Positions 1 through 9,131 are shown, counted from the stretch's first letter. The stretch: 64,000 bases of DNA from Cohnella sp. SGD-V74 (GCF_003001675.1 NZ_PVYW01000008.1:124001-188000), one strand, 5' to 3'. Notes: generated from the sequence alone by a model not told the origin. Numbers and translations: made by a program.

Positions 1-868
1 ACGGGCGCGCACGGGATTGATCGGCCTGGTGATGCCGTCCATCGACGATTACTTCGCCATTCGGCTGATCGAGGGCATACAGCGCACGCTCGAAGCGGAA
101 GGCTACAGGAGCATGATTGTGCTGTCCAGCGGGAAGATCGAGAAGGAGAAGGCGGCCATCAAGGAGCTGAAGGCGCTCGGGGCGGAAGGGCTGCTTATTT
201 TCCCGGTGGACGAGGAGCACTATAACGAGGAAATTCTTAGCATGAAGTTCGAAGGGTTCCCGTTCGTTCTGATGGACAGGCATCTTCCTGGCGTCGAGAC
301 GCATTTCATCGCTTCGGACGGCCGGCAGGGCGTTCGCCTCGCGATCGACCATCTCTGGGAGCTCGGACACCGCGAGATTGCCATCTGTTCCGATTCCCCG
401 CTGATGACCGTAACGGTGCAGGAGAGGATCGAGGGGTACATCACGGCTCTGAAGGACAAGGGCGCGCTGATCAATCCGGCCCATATGATTACCGGGTTTA
501 CGCTGGCCGAGAGCTTGAAGGAATCGGAAGGACATCCGTTGTTCCGCTATATCCGCAACCGGATGGCGACCGCCTACATCTCCTTGAACGGCAGGCTGGG
601 CGTGCATATTTACCAGATGGCGCGGCAAGCGGGACTAGACGTGCCGGGCGACGTGTCGATCGTGAGCTTCGACGACCCGACGTCGATCGTGGAGGAGTTC
701 AGCATTTTCACCCATATCAACCAGTTCGAGAGAGAGATGGGCGTCAAGGCGGCGAGCAAGCTGCTTGAGGTCATCCGCGGGGATCGGAACGCGAAGCATT
801 TCGACAAAACGCTGATCGAACCAAGGTTGGTCATTCGTCAGACGTCCGGCTCGAACCGGCAGCGTTAA
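1..868 (+). CDS. Transcriptional regulator with periplasmic-binding-protein fold, C-terminal part
   Basis: The reading frame is open to the left edge, so the N-terminal DNA-binding domain lies outside the window. The visible ~288 residues are a sugar-binding PBP-like domain of the LacI/GntR (AraR-like) type. It starts with the usual linker into the first strand (RTGLIGLVMPSI), then has LMDRHLPG, the conserved SDGRQGVRLAIDHLWELGH helix region and the late VSIVSFDD strand. Such proteins bind a sugar or sugar derivative and switch a nearby promoter. A terminator follows, and the adjacent plus-strand glycosidase and ABC genes are the likely targets. LacI and GntR types cannot be told apart without the missing helix-turn-helix. 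Confidence 0.85.
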   Translation, partial: RARTGLIGLVMPSIDDYFAIRLIEGIQRTLEAEGYRSMIVLSSGKIEKEKAAIKELKALGAEGLLIFPVDEEHYNEEILSMKFEGFPFVLMDRHLPGVETHFIASDGRQGVRLAIDHLWELGHREIAICSDSPLMTVTVQERIEGYITALKDKGALINPAHMITGFTLAESLKESEGHPLFRYIRNRMATAYISLNGRLGVHIYQMARQAGLDVPGDVSIVSFDDPTSIVEEFSIFTHINQFEREMGVKAASKLLEVIRGDRNAKHFDKTLIEPRLVIRQTSGSNRQR

Positions 869-916
869 GCGGCGCGAAGATCGTTGCGATAACTTGAATA
901 GCAAGGAGAACGATGG

Positions 917-957
917 GAGGCAGCCTTTCCGAATGAGGGGCGCCTGCCTATTTTTTT
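917..957 (+). terminator. Intrinsic terminator after the regulator
   Basis: AGGCAG and CTGCCT form the stem with an imperfect GC-rich inner part, followed by a run of seven T. It separates the regulator from the glycosidase/ABC genes. Confidence 0.75.
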
Positions 958-977
958 GATTATTTTGTAAAAACATA

Positions 978-1006
978 TTGAATATATAAAAGATATATAT
1001 TATATT
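978..1006 (+). promoter_or_regulatory. Predicted sigma-A promoter of the first glycan locus
   Basis: -35 TTGAAT at 978-983, a 17-bp AT-rich spacer and -10 TATATT at 1001-1006, about 60 bp ahead of the glycosidase-like gene. Just downstream (1023-1034) is AAAACGCTTCGA. Its core recurs in the cre-like site at 3373-3386, so both may bind the same regulator. Confidence 0.6.
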
Positions 1007-1067
1007 CGTTGACAAAGAGAACAAAACGCTTCGATTCACATCCGGACAAAACGGGAGGTTGGGCGGC

Positions 1068-3275
1068 ATGGCGAGAAATCGAACGGAAGAACGGACGGGG
1101 TTCCAGGAATCGGGTGCTTATCACCCGGATTACGATCTGCAGACGGACTTCGTCATGGTGTACGGCATCGATAGCACGATGGAGCAGCGAATCGGGCAGT
1201 GGAGGGACAAAGGGTATATCGTTCATCTGATGACCGGCATCGCATGGGGGACGTACAACGACTATCTGGACGGCAAGACGGATGGGCGGACGCATTGGGA
1301 CGAGGCGCAGACCGATCGCAGCGGCGAGATGATCGTACACGGGAAGAAGCCGGTCGTCATTCCTTACATGGTGCCTACATTGAGCTTTACCGATTTTCTG
1401 GCCGAACGCATCCGCATCGCGGTAGACGCGGGCGTGGAGGCGATTCATCTGGAGGAGCCCGAGTTTTGGGTCAACGGCGGTTACTCCGAGGCGTTTAAGC
1501 GCGAGTGGCTGCTGTATTACGGAGAGCCTTGGTCTCCCCCGCACGCATCGCCGGACGCGCAGTATCGCGCTTCGAAATTGAAAGCGTTTTTATATACGCG
1601 GGCTCTGGATCGGCTGTGCGCGGAAATGAAGGATTACGCGTTGCTCAAGTACGGTCGCCGGCTGCGCTTCTACGTTCCGACCCACAGCCTGATCAATTAC
1701 ACGCAGTGGCGCATCGTCAGCCCGGAATCCAGGCTGCTGGAGCTTCCGTCGATCGACGGGTACATCGCCCAGATCTGGACGGGGACGTCGCGGACGCCCA
1801 ATGTGTATCAAGGCGTGCGGAAGGAGCGGACCTTCGAGACGGCCTACCTCGAATACGGCATCATGCAGGAGCTGGTCAGGGGAACCGACCGCCGCATGTG
1901 GTTTCTCCACGATCCGATTGAGGACAATCCGAATTACACCTGGTCGGATTACAAGCAGAATTACATCAAGACGGTCGTCGCTTCGCTTCTTCATCCCGGG
2001 GTTGCCCATTACGAGGTGTCCCCGTGGCCCCGCCGTATTTTTCAGGGGAAATACCCTTCGGAGGACGGCGTCGGGAAGGCGGCGATTCCGCCCGATTACG
2101 CGACAACGCTGCTTCACGTGATGCATACGCTCGGCAACATGGCCCAGGACGAGGTCGAGACGGAAGACGCGGCGCAAGGGATCGGGGTGCTGATCGCCGA
2201 TTCCGCGATGTTCCAGCGCATGAAGCCGGAATCCGAGGCGGCCAACGCGGGCAAGTACGACGGCACCGATCCGGAAGGCTTCAAGAAAGTAGGCGATACG
2301 GAGCTGCTTGATTTCTCGCCGTTCTACGGACTCGCGCTGCCTCTGCTGAAGCACGGCATCCCCGTTCGGCCGGTGCAGTTGGATAACGTGCGTCGCTTCG
2401 CTCACTACTTGGACGATTATCGCGTCCTTCTGCTCAGCTACGAATATATGAAGCCGGAATATCCGGACCTTCATTACGCTTTGGCCGGGTGGGTGAGGGA
2501 AGGCGGAGCGCTGATCTATGTCGGAGACGACTCCGATCCGTATCACCGGATTCGGGCATGGTGGAACGAGAGCAAAGGCTCCGGCGGAAGGGCGCGGACG
2601 TACGGCTCGCCCCGCGAGCATCTGTTCGAGCAGCTGCAGCTTGGCGGCGCAGCCGGCGGAATCTACACGGCGGGCAAAGGAGCGGTCGGTTATCTCGCCG
2701 TCCGTCCGGACGATTGCGCCGCGTCAGAGGCGGGAGCGGAGGCGCTGCGCTCGACGGTCAGGCAGACGATGGAGGCGCTCGGAGATCCGGCGCTCAGCTG
2801 GCGCGCGAAACCGCATTTCAAGATCAAGCGGGGCCCTTACGTGATCGCGGCGATGATGGAGGAGTCGGTTGCCGATGAGCCTCTGGTCATCGACGGGCCG
2901 GTCGTCGACTTGTTCGACCCGTCGCTGCCCGTCAAGCGGGAGGTGCGCCTGATGCCGGGCGAGCAGACGCTGCTGTTCGACGTGGAGGCCGGCCGCCCGG
3001 CGGCCGACGAGGCGGCGGTTATCTCCGCTTCGTCCCGAATCGAGGAACTGGACTCGCAGGCTAACGGCTTTACGTTCATTGCGAGAGGGCCTGCAAACAT
3101 GCGCGCGACGGCAAGGTTCTATTGTCCTCGCCTGCCGGTCTCCGCAGTGCTTGAATGCGAAGGCAAGACGGAGCCGATTGCGTGGGAGTGGGACTCAGGG
3201 ACACGAAGCGTTCTGCTGGAATACCGGCACGGGAGCGAAAACAAAGCGAACGTGCGGGTAGACTGGGGAAGCTGA
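1068..3275 (+). CDS. Putative glycoside hydrolase-like protein with TIM-barrel and amidotransferase-like domains
   Basis: 735 residues, no signal peptide, so probably cytoplasmic. I chose the ATG at 1068 because GGGAGG sits nine bases upstream; a TTG nine bases earlier abuts the ribosome binding site. The N-terminal two thirds looks like a (beta/alpha)8 barrel: a GVEAIHLEEPEFW strand carries two adjacent acids, as in family A glycosidases, and aromatic-rich loops follow. Residues ~440-510 (YRVLLLSYEYMKPEYPDL, then EGGALIYVGDD) resemble the glutamine-amidotransferase-like trimerisation domain of GH42 beta-galactosidases. The C-terminal ~150 residues look like a beta-sandwich. It heads the importer operon, so cleavage of an imported oligosaccharide is inferred. 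I cannot name the family or substrate. Confidence 0.6.
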   Translation: MARNRTEERTGFQESGAYHPDYDLQTDFVMVYGIDSTMEQRIGQWRDKGYIVHLMTGIAWGTYNDYLDGKTDGRTHWDEAQTDRSGEMIVHGKKPVVIPYMVPTLSFTDFLAERIRIAVDAGVEAIHLEEPEFWVNGGYSEAFKREWLLYYGEPWSPPHASPDAQYRASKLKAFLYTRALDRLCAEMKDYALLKYGRRLRFYVPTHSLINYTQWRIVSPESRLLELPSIDGYIAQIWTGTSRTPNVYQGVRKERTFETAYLEYGIMQELVRGTDRRMWFLHDPIEDNPNYTWSDYKQNYIKTVVASLLHPGVAHYEVSPWPRRIFQGKYPSEDGVGKAAIPPDYATTLLHVMHTLGNMAQDEVETEDAAQGIGVLIADSAMFQRMKPESEAANAGKYDGTDPEGFKKVGDTELLDFSPFYGLALPLLKHGIPVRPVQLDNVRRFAHYLDDYRVLLLSYEYMKPEYPDLHYALAGWVREGGALIYVGDDSDPYHRIRAWWNESKGSGGRARTYGSPREHLFEQLQLGGAAGGIYTAGKGAVGYLAVRPDDCAASEAGAEALRSTVRQTMEALGDPALSWRAKPHFKIKRGPYVIAAMMEESVADEPLVIDGPVVDLFDPSLPVKREVRLMPGEQTLLFDVEAGRPAADEAAVISASSRIEELDSQANGFTFIARGPANMRATARFYCPRLPVSAVLECEGKTEPIAWEWDSGTRSVLLEYRHGSENKANVRVDWGS

Positions 3276-3289
3276 TGCGGTTGCTCCAC

Positions 3290-3322
3290 CCGGGCTGCTT
3301 CGGCTAGACCGAAGCAGCCCGG
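3290..3322 (+). terminator. Perfect 14-bp inverted repeat between glycosidase and transporter genes
   Basis: A perfect 14-bp stem (3290-3303 with 3309-3322) with a five-base loop CTAGA. No long T run follows directly (a TTTT occurs ~12 bases later), so it may be a partial terminator, an mRNA-stabilising hairpin or an attenuator. Confidence 0.6.
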
Positions 3323-3339
3323 AGGATAGTATCACTTTT

Positions 3340-3386
3340 GTGGAAACGATTCCATATAACAGTCCCCGGACTTGAAAGCGCTTCGA
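3340..3386 (+). promoter_or_regulatory. Two cre-like operator sites before the permease gene
   Basis: TGGAAACGATTCCA (3340-3353) and TGAAAGCGCTTCGA (3373-3386) match the CcpA/LacI cre consensus TGWAARCGYTWNCW with two and one mismatches. They lie 33-79 bp before the permease start. Catabolite repression or control by the local regulator is the likely role. Confidence 0.55.
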
Positions 3387-3418
3387 GGGGCTGCATTTTG
3401 CAGGAGGTGGGGGAAACA

Positions 3419-4366
3419 ATGATCGTGAAAGAAGCGAGAGCGGGAGTTATACCGACAAGAACGAACAAAACCTGGACCAAAGTATGGGGTTTCAGACACA
3501 TCTACTTATTCATGCTCCCCGCCATCGTCTGGTATCTGGTGTTTTGCTACTACCCGATGTACGGCATTTTGATCGCGTTCAAGGATTTCAAATATAACAT
3601 GGGGATCTTAGGCAGCCCTTGGGCGGGCTTTCGGTATTTCGAACAGTTTCTGAACGATTCCAGTTTCTACTCGGTGCTCTACAATACGCTGTCCATCAGC
3701 GCGCTTAAGCTGCTGTTCGGATTCCCGGCGCCGCTGATTCTTGCCTTAATGCTGAATGCCGTCTTTCGCAATAAAATAAAGCGGATTTTCCAGACAATAT
3801 CCTATCTTCCGCACTTCGTATCCTGGGTCGTCGTCGTGACGCTGATGCAGAAAATTCTTTCGCCCAACGTCGGACTTGTCAACGATATCCGTGAAAAGAT
3901 GGGGCTGGATCCGATCTTTTTTATGGGCATGACGTCGTTATTTTATCCGCTGGTCATTATTTCGGATATTTGGAAAGGCGTCGGATGGGGATCGATCATT
4001 TATTTGGCCGCCTTGACCAATATCGATCCGCACTTGTACGAAGCGGCGGAAATGGACGGCGCAGGCCGTTGGAGCACCTTATTTAAAATTACGCTGCCTT
4101 GCCTTACGCCTACGATCGGCATTCTGCTGATTTTCTCCCTTAGCGGCATCCTCAATGCGGGGTTCGACCAAATCTGGCTCATGCAGACGCCCGCTACAAT
4201 AAGCGTCGCGGAGATACTGGACACCTACGTGTTGAAAACGGGCATCCAGCAGGGGCAATTCGCATACTCGACGGCGATCGGCTTGTTCAAGTCGGCGATC
4301 TCGCTGGTTCTGATTGTGATTGTCAACAAAATCTCCAAAAAGGTCAGCGACGTATCGCTATGGTAA
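3419..4366 (+). CDS. Carbohydrate ABC transporter permease (LplB type)
   Basis: 315 residues. The ATG at 3419 follows AGGAGGTGG; a TTG 81 bases upstream in frame has no such site. It has six hydrophobic helices. The EAA loop, which couples to the ATPase, reads LYEAAEMDGAGRWSTLFKITLP. The signature HIYLFMLPAIVWYLVFCYYP near the start and the length fit the LplB group of sugar permeases in Paenibacillus. It pairs with the next gene and the lipoprotein after it. No ATPase gene is nearby; such systems usually share an MsmX-like ATPase encoded elsewhere. Uptake of an oligosaccharide is inferred from context. Confidence 0.92.
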   Translation: MIVKEARAGVIPTRTNKTWTKVWGFRHIYLFMLPAIVWYLVFCYYPMYGILIAFKDFKYNMGILGSPWAGFRYFEQFLNDSSFYSVLYNTLSISALKLLFGFPAPLILALMLNAVFRNKIKRIFQTISYLPHFVSWVVVVTLMQKILSPNVGLVNDIREKMGLDPIFFMGMTSLFYPLVIISDIWKGVGWGSIIYLAALTNIDPHLYEAAEMDGAGRWSTLFKITLPCLTPTIGILLIFSLSGILNAGFDQIWLMQTPATISVAEILDTYVLKTGIQQGQFAYSTAIGLFKSAISLVLIVIVNKISKKVSDVSLW

Positions 4367-4405
4367 GCCGGCGAATTTTATCACATGAACAAAGGAGGTG
4401 CGGGT

Positions 4406-5320
4406 ATGGGCGTAAGAAAAATGTCTGCAGCCGATAAAGCTTATTCGACGCTTAATTATGCGGTGCTGACGTTGTTCAGCCTGACGGCACTTTATCCCTT
4501 TATCTATTTTCTTGCGCTTTCATTCAACGACGGCTATGACGCCATGAAGGGCGGCATCTACTTTTTCCCGCGAGTCTTCACGCTTGAGAACTACAATAAG
4601 GCGTTCAACAACCCGCTCATCTTGAATTCCTTCATGATCTCGGTTACAAGAACGTTCATCGTGACCGTAAGTTCCGTTCTGCTGACGGCTCTGCTGGCCT
4701 ACGGGCTTTCGCGCAAAGGCTTGCCGGGAAGGAAGTATATCGTTTTCTTCTTTTTCTTCACCACTCTGTTCAGCGGCGGGCTTATTCCGACCTTTATCCT
4801 GTTCCGGCAGCTGGAGATTCTCAACACGTACTGGGTGCTCGTTCTGCCGATGATGTACAACTTTTTCAACGCGATTATCATGAAAACTTTCTTCGACGGA
4901 ATTCCGGGCAGCTTGTCGGAATCGGCCCGAATCGACGGCGCCAGCGAGCTGTCGGTATTCGCGAAAATCATCCTTCCCCTGTCGATGCCGGTTCTGGCCA
5001 CGATCGCCTTGTTCGTCGGGGTAGGCGTCTGGAACGATTGGTTTACCGGACAGTTCTTCATTCAGAACGAAGACCTCTATCCCGCCGCGACGTTCCTGAA
5101 CAAGATGATCAGCGAAGCTTCCTTCCAGACGATGACGGGATCAAGCGGCGGCTCCAGCATTCAGAACATGAGCGAGTCCCAGATGGGGCTGCGCGGCGTA
5201 ACCCCGGAAGCGCTTCGGATGACTTTCGTCATCATTATTACGACGCCGATCATCTGCGTGTATCCGTTCCTGCAGAAATATTTCGTTAAAGGCGTGCTGG
5301 TAGGTTCGCTGAAGGAGTAG
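4406..5320 (+). CDS. Carbohydrate ABC transporter permease (LplC type)
   Basis: 304 residues. The ATG at 4406 was chosen because AAAGGAGGTG ends six bases upstream; an ATG at 4385 lies ahead of that site. Six membrane segments are visible, with the EAA loop ESARIDGASELSVFAKIILP and the family C-terminus YPFLQKYFVKGVLVGSLKE. It forms the heterodimeric membrane channel with the permease 39 bp upstream. The longer loop before the last helices (SGGSSIQNMSESQMG) is normal for LplC proteins. Confidence 0.92.
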   Translation: MGVRKMSAADKAYSTLNYAVLTLFSLTALYPFIYFLALSFNDGYDAMKGGIYFFPRVFTLENYNKAFNNPLILNSFMISVTRTFIVTVSSVLLTALLAYGLSRKGLPGRKYIVFFFFFTTLFSGGLIPTFILFRQLEILNTYWVLVLPMMYNFFNAIIMKTFFDGIPGSLSESARIDGASELSVFAKIILPLSMPVLATIALFVGVGVWNDWFTGQFFIQNEDLYPAATFLNKMISEASFQTMTGSSGGSSIQNMSESQMGLRGVTPEALRMTFVIIITTPIICVYPFLQKYFVKGVLVGSLKE

Positions 5321-5383
5321 TCGACGGTATAAGAGGCATGGCCTTTTATATAAAAAAATGAGCAAACGAAAGGGGCTTGTCAA

Positions 5384-7075
5384 ATGCGCAACACAAAGTT
5401 GAAAAGTTCGCTCAGCATGATGATTGCCGTCCCAATGCTCGTACTGACTGTGGCCGCATGCAGCGGAAACGGAGGAAGCAACAGCTCGGGGACTCCCTCG
5501 GGAAGCTCGGAGCAAAAAGGATCGGAGGCGCCCAAGGCGGTTACGTTGACCTACCTGAGCGCCTGGAACGGAGGCGGCGGCGCATTCCCGCAAGATCAGG
5601 AGAACAATCTCGTGGCGCGGCAGATCAGGGAGAAAGTCGGCGTAACGTTGAAGCTGGAATCCATTACAACCAGCGAAGTGGAAAAGCTGAACACGATTTT
5701 TGCTTCCGATACGGTTCCCGATATCGTCAACGCGCCTTTCTGGTCGACGATATCCGGAGAAGGGCAAGTCATCAAAAAGGCGGCAATGGAAGGGCAGCTT
5801 CTGGATTTGACCCCTTATCTCGATAAATATCCCAACGTGAAGAGACTGCTGACGACCGGCGTGTCCAAGGACTTCTACGAATTCGAGATGAACAGCCCGG
5901 AGTTCGAGGGCAAGCAATATTTTATTCCGGTGGAGACGCCGGACGGTACGCTGGAGAGCATTCATAACTGGAATTACGGACTCTATGCGCGGGGAGACAT
6001 TCTGAAGGCTTTGAACGTGAAGGCCGAGGATATCGATACGCAAGATAAGCTGTACGACCTGCTGACCCAAATCAAGAACGGCAACTTCAAGGATATCGGC
6101 GGAAAATCGGTCATCCCTGCCGGCACCATGCACAACGGTTGGGATTATGGACGATACCTGATGGGGTGGTCGGATTACAATATTTCGGACTTCCGCCTGG
6201 AAGGCGGGAAGGTGACGCATTGGACCCTTGGCGAAGATCAGGAACCCCGGCTGCTGTTCATGAGAAAGCTGATCTCGAACGGCTTGTTCGATCCCGAAGC
6301 CTTCAGCAACACCGATACGACGGCGAATGAGAAGCTCGCTACCGGCAAGATGGCCGTGTACGGAGCCCAACCGATGATGGATCAATTGTCCAAAACGCTC
6401 TATAAGACGAATCCGGAAATGCAGTACGAATTGCTGGGACCGATGAAAAACAAAAACGGGGAAATCGCGACGCAGGTCGCTACGCCCGGACGCGGCGGAT
6501 TCCCGGTCATCTTCTTGAGCGCCAAAATCAAAGATCCCGAAGCGGCGCTGCGGTATCTCGATTATGTAAATAGCGAAGAAGGCCGCCTGCTCGCCTATTG
6601 GGGCGTCGAAGGCCAGACGTATATGTTGGATAACGGGCAGCCTCGTTGGCTTCCCGAAGTGAAGCAGAAGTATGACAATAACCCGGACGAGAAGCGCGAC
6701 GAAGGACTTAACTTCCTGCCCGGCAGATTCATTGGCGCCTTCTCCTCCGATGTGACCTGGCCTCAGCCGGAGGACCAGAAGACGGAGTGGAGGAAGCTGG
6801 AGGAGAGCTTCTGGAAAAAAATGCCGATCAAAGTGATCGACAAGATCAGCGCCAACTACGTTGCCAGGGAATGGCCGCAATACGACAAATACCGGGATGC
6901 CACCAACTCTTTGAATTTTGACACCGAGTTCCGGAAAGCCATCTTCGCCAAATCCGACGAAGAAGCGCTGAAAATGCTGCGCGATATCCAAGACAAGTAC
7001 AGGGCGGCAGGCGCGCAGGAAATGGCGGATTTCGTAGCCGAAAAAGCGGCGGCTCGAGACGACATCGGCTTCTAA
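5384..7075 (+). CDS. Extracellular solute-binding lipoprotein (family 1)
   Basis: 563 residues. A signal peptide ends in a lipobox (LTVAAC, Cys near residue 26), then a Gly/Ser-rich linker, so it is a membrane-anchored lipoprotein outside the cell. The mature part has the mixed alpha/beta pattern of large LplA/YtcQ-type binding proteins: VTLTYLSAWNGGG at the first strand, FASDTVPDIV, and late aromatic residues for sugar stacking. It delivers substrate to the two permeases just upstream. The start has a GAAAGGGG site. A terminator follows, ending the operon. Confidence 0.92.
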   Translation: MRNTKLKSSLSMMIAVPMLVLTVAACSGNGGSNSSGTPSGSSEQKGSEAPKAVTLTYLSAWNGGGGAFPQDQENNLVARQIREKVGVTLKLESITTSEVEKLNTIFASDTVPDIVNAPFWSTISGEGQVIKKAAMEGQLLDLTPYLDKYPNVKRLLTTGVSKDFYEFEMNSPEFEGKQYFIPVETPDGTLESIHNWNYGLYARGDILKALNVKAEDIDTQDKLYDLLTQIKNGNFKDIGGKSVIPAGTMHNGWDYGRYLMGWSDYNISDFRLEGGKVTHWTLGEDQEPRLLFMRKLISNGLFDPEAFSNTDTTANEKLATGKMAVYGAQPMMDQLSKTLYKTNPEMQYELLGPMKNKNGEIATQVATPGRGGFPVIFLSAKIKDPEAALRYLDYVNSEEGRLLAYWGVEGQTYMLDNGQPRWLPEVKQKYDNNPDEKRDEGLNFLPGRFIGAFSSDVTWPQPEDQKTEWRKLEESFWKKMPIKVIDKISANYVAREWPQYDKYRDATNSLNFDTEFRKAIFAKSDEEALKMLRDIQDKYRAAGAQEMADFVAEKAAARDDIGF

Positions 7076-7083
7076 TATAGAAT

Positions 7084-7137
7084 AAACGTCAAATCGACCC
7101 AATCGCCTGAATCGGCGGTCGGGTCGAATTGATGTTT
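7084..7137. terminator. Bidirectional terminator between convergent genes
   Basis: TCGACCC pairs with GGGTCGA, flanked by AACGTCAA/TTGATGTT and enclosing ATCGCC/GGCGGT. It lies between the plus-strand binding protein gene and the minus-strand small membrane protein gene. Confidence 0.7.
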
Positions 7138-7141
7138 GGCC

Positions 7142-7372
7142 CTATTTTAACTTATATCGAAACTTATCCTTATCGTCGCCCTGGGCATCCTCATCTTCTT
7201 TTTCTTCGCTCTCTTCGTGGAACTCAACTGTTGTGTGACCGGTTATGTAATCAAACGGAGTGTAATGAGAGGTCGGAAGCTGCTTTCTTCTAAGGATCTT
7301 AACAGCTATAATTCCTAGCGCTGCAAAGACAAGAGCGTAAAATGCAAGAGCGCCGAAAAGTCCATAATTCAT
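7142..7372 (-). CDS. Small membrane protein, DUF3951-like
   Basis: 76 residues. One N-terminal membrane helix (about residues 4-26) is followed by a basic stop-transfer KILRRK. Then comes HYTPFDYITGHTTVEFHEE, which resembles the DUF3951 family of small Bacillus/Paenibacillus proteins, and an acidic C-terminal tail (EESEEKEDEDAQGDD). A GGGGGAT site precedes the ATG. The function of the family is unknown. It stands alone between a terminator and the LysR gene. Confidence 0.7.
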   Translation of the reverse strand: MNYGLFGALAFYALVFAALGIIAVKILRRKQLPTSHYTPFDYITGHTTVEFHEESEEKEDEDAQGDDKDKFRYKLK

Positions 7373-7444
7373 GGAAATATCCCCCAGAAAATGTCGTTAT
7401 AAAGAATACGATCCAATGGAGGATAAGGTTTCAAAGTCGTTCGC

Positions 7445-8305
7445 TCAAATGCCCGCCGCTTTAATGCAGTTCGCGAATGCTGCGAACGATTTGCTGCCGA
7501 ACTGCTCTTTGCGCGTAACCAGCCTTGTCGTCATGAATCGGTATTGTTCGGGGACCGGATGCACGGTTAATCGTTCGTCAGCCTCCGTAATGACCGATTC
7601 GTTTAAAAGCGCGTAACCGATGCCTGCTCGCACGCAATTCAGCATCGTATCCAGCGCGCTCACCTCGATCATATTGATAGAAGATATCCCCATGCTGTGA
7701 AGCCAATCCATGCTGGCGGCGCGAAACGGACAGCCTTTCGGAAAAACGATCCATGTCGCATTCGCAACGTCGGGAGGCGAAGGATTTCCATCGGCGTTGG
7801 TCAGCAGAATAACTTCGTCTTTCATTTCGTAGAAAACCTTTAATGGAGCGAGATCGAATTCTCCGGAGAAGAAAGCCCCGTCCAACTCGCGGTTCAGCAC
7901 CTTCTCGTAATTAAGCGGCGATGTCCCGGTAACAAGCGACAGCGCAACTTCGGGGTATCTCGTTTGAAAATCGGATAACGCGCGAATAAAAGGAGGGGTG
8001 GACGCAACGGTTTCCACGACGCCGATCGCGAGCGGACCGCTCGGATGCTCAGGCTCCTGCACGGCCGTAACCGCTTCTTCGTACTTGAACAATATGTCGG
8101 CCGCATATTGGCTAAAGACGAGCCCTTTTTCCGTCGGCAAGACGCCTTTCGGAGTTCTGTGGAACAGCTGGACGCCCAGTTCCGTTTCCATTTTGCGAAC
8201 TCGCATCGTAAGGTTCGATTGCACGTAATCCAGCTTTTCCGCCGCGCGGGTAATACTGCCTTCTTGCATAATGGCCATGAGTATTTTCAGATCGGTTAAC
8301 TCCAT
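7445..8305 (-). CDS. LysR-family transcriptional regulator
   Basis: 286 residues. The ATG at 8305 starts MELTDLKILMAIMQEGS and has GGGGGAGG upstream; the frame is open for 60 more codons but those do not look coding. Residues 1-60 form the winged helix-turn-helix (SITRAAEKLDYVQSNLTMRV, then the wing ELGVQLFHRTPKGV). Residues 90-285 are the two-lobed effector domain (GPLAIGVVETVAS). It is divergent from a DsbA-like/RidA operon, and a palindromic LysR-type site lies in the shared 178-bp gap. It probably controls that operon and itself. The inducer cannot be read from sequence. Confidence 0.92.
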   Translation of the reverse strand: MELTDLKILMAIMQEGSITRAAEKLDYVQSNLTMRVRKMETELGVQLFHRTPKGVLPTEKGLVFSQYAADILFKYEEAVTAVQEPEHPSGPLAIGVVETVASTPPFIRALSDFQTRYPEVALSLVTGTSPLNYEKVLNRELDGAFFSGEFDLAPLKVFYEMKDEVILLTNADGNPSPPDVANATWIVFPKGCPFRAASMDWLHSMGISSINMIEVSALDTMLNCVRAGIGYALLNESVITEADERLTVHPVPEQYRFMTTRLVTRKEQFGSKSFAAFANCIKAAGI

Positions 8306-8332
8306 AGGTTGCAACCTCCCCCACATAAAGGG

Positions 8333-8347
8333 ATCAATAATATTGAT
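8333..8347. promoter_or_regulatory. LysR-type T-N11-A palindrome
   Basis: ATCAATAATATTGAT is a perfect 6-bp inverted repeat with a 3-bp centre and the T-N11-A geometry of LysR boxes. It lies 28 bp ahead of the LysR start, in the divergent gap. A related half-site (TTTATTGATC) follows at about 8358-8367. Confidence 0.6.
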
Positions 8348-8483
8348 GCCCCCATCTTTATTGATCATTTTACTGTATGGGGTATTCGAATTACAATCAG
8401 AACAAGAAATAAAAACGGTGCGGCGGGATACACAATACGATCCGCAGCATTGAACAACAACCAAGGATGGAGGTGTTGCCAAC

Positions 8484-9131
8484 ATGTCGGTAAAAATAAA
8501 GATTTATTCAGATTATGTGTGTCCCTTCTGCCTGCTGGCGGAAAATCCTCTTGAACAAGCGATCCATGGAAAAGAGGTAGAAGTGGAATGGATGCCGTAT
8601 GAGCTGCGTCCTTCTCCTCAACAAACATTGAGGCCTGAAGGGGATTACTTGCAGAGTACCTGGAAACAATCGGTTTACCCGATGGCTGAACGAATGGGGG
8701 TTCCAATGACGCTGCCGCGCGTATCCCCGCAGCCGTATACTCATCTAGCGTTCGAGGGCTACCAGTATGCCAAGGAAAAGGGCAAAGCGAATGAATACAA
8801 TGCCCGCATGTTTCGAGCCTTTTTTCAAGAAGAACGCGATATTGGAGACATTGAGGTGTTAACCGAATTAGCAGGCGATATAGGATTGGATCAAGCGGCG
8901 TACAAGGACGCCCTTGAAACAGGGAAATACAAAGAAGCGCATCAAAAAGCACTGGAACAGGCCTATCGTGAAAATATTACCTCGGTTCCGACTTTCGTTA
9001 TTGGCGGCACTACAGTAGCAGGCGTTCGTTCAAAGGAAACCCTTGAGCAATTCATCAATGACGAAATCGAGAAACAGAAATCGAATCGCTTCCCGGAAGG
9101 ACTGTCCTGCGGTATCGATGGCTGTAACTGA
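8484..9131 (+). CDS. DsbA-family (FrnE-like) thiol oxidoreductase
   Basis: 215 residues, no signal peptide, so cytoplasmic. The thioredoxin-like active site CPFC lies at residues 13-16 after the first strand (IKIYSDYVCPFC). The all-helical insertion follows, and the cis-proline loop ITSVPTFVIGG is near residue 170. These are the hallmarks of the FrnE/2-hydroxychromene-carboxylate-isomerase-like branch of the DsbA superfamily, which acts on thiols or small electrophiles. The C-terminal GLSCGIDGCN adds two cysteines, possibly redox-active or metal-binding. GGAGG precedes the ATG. It is divergent from the LysR gene and co-oriented with the RidA gene 29 bp downstream. Confidence 0.9.
   Translation: MSVKIKIYSDYVCPFCLLAENPLEQAIHGKEVEVEWMPYELRPSPQQTLRPEGDYLQSTWKQSVYPMAERMGVPMTLPRVSPQPYTHLAFEGYQYAKEKGKANEYNARMFRAFFQEERDIGDIEVLTELAGDIGLDQAAYKDALETGKYKEAHQKALEQAYRENITSVPTFVIGGTTVAGVRSKETLEQFINDEIEKQKSNRFPEGLSCGIDGCN

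Noticed and set aside
635..1544. Minus-strand frames opposite the regulator and glycosidase-like gene
   Set aside because: They are frame shadows: GC-rich codon use leaves the antisense open, but there is no ribosome binding site or recognisable domain.
5141..7102. A 653-codon minus-strand frame opposite the binding-protein gene
   Set aside because: It covers a clear lipoprotein gene in the other direction and shows no family features; the same applies to 38398-40080 and 32871-34076.
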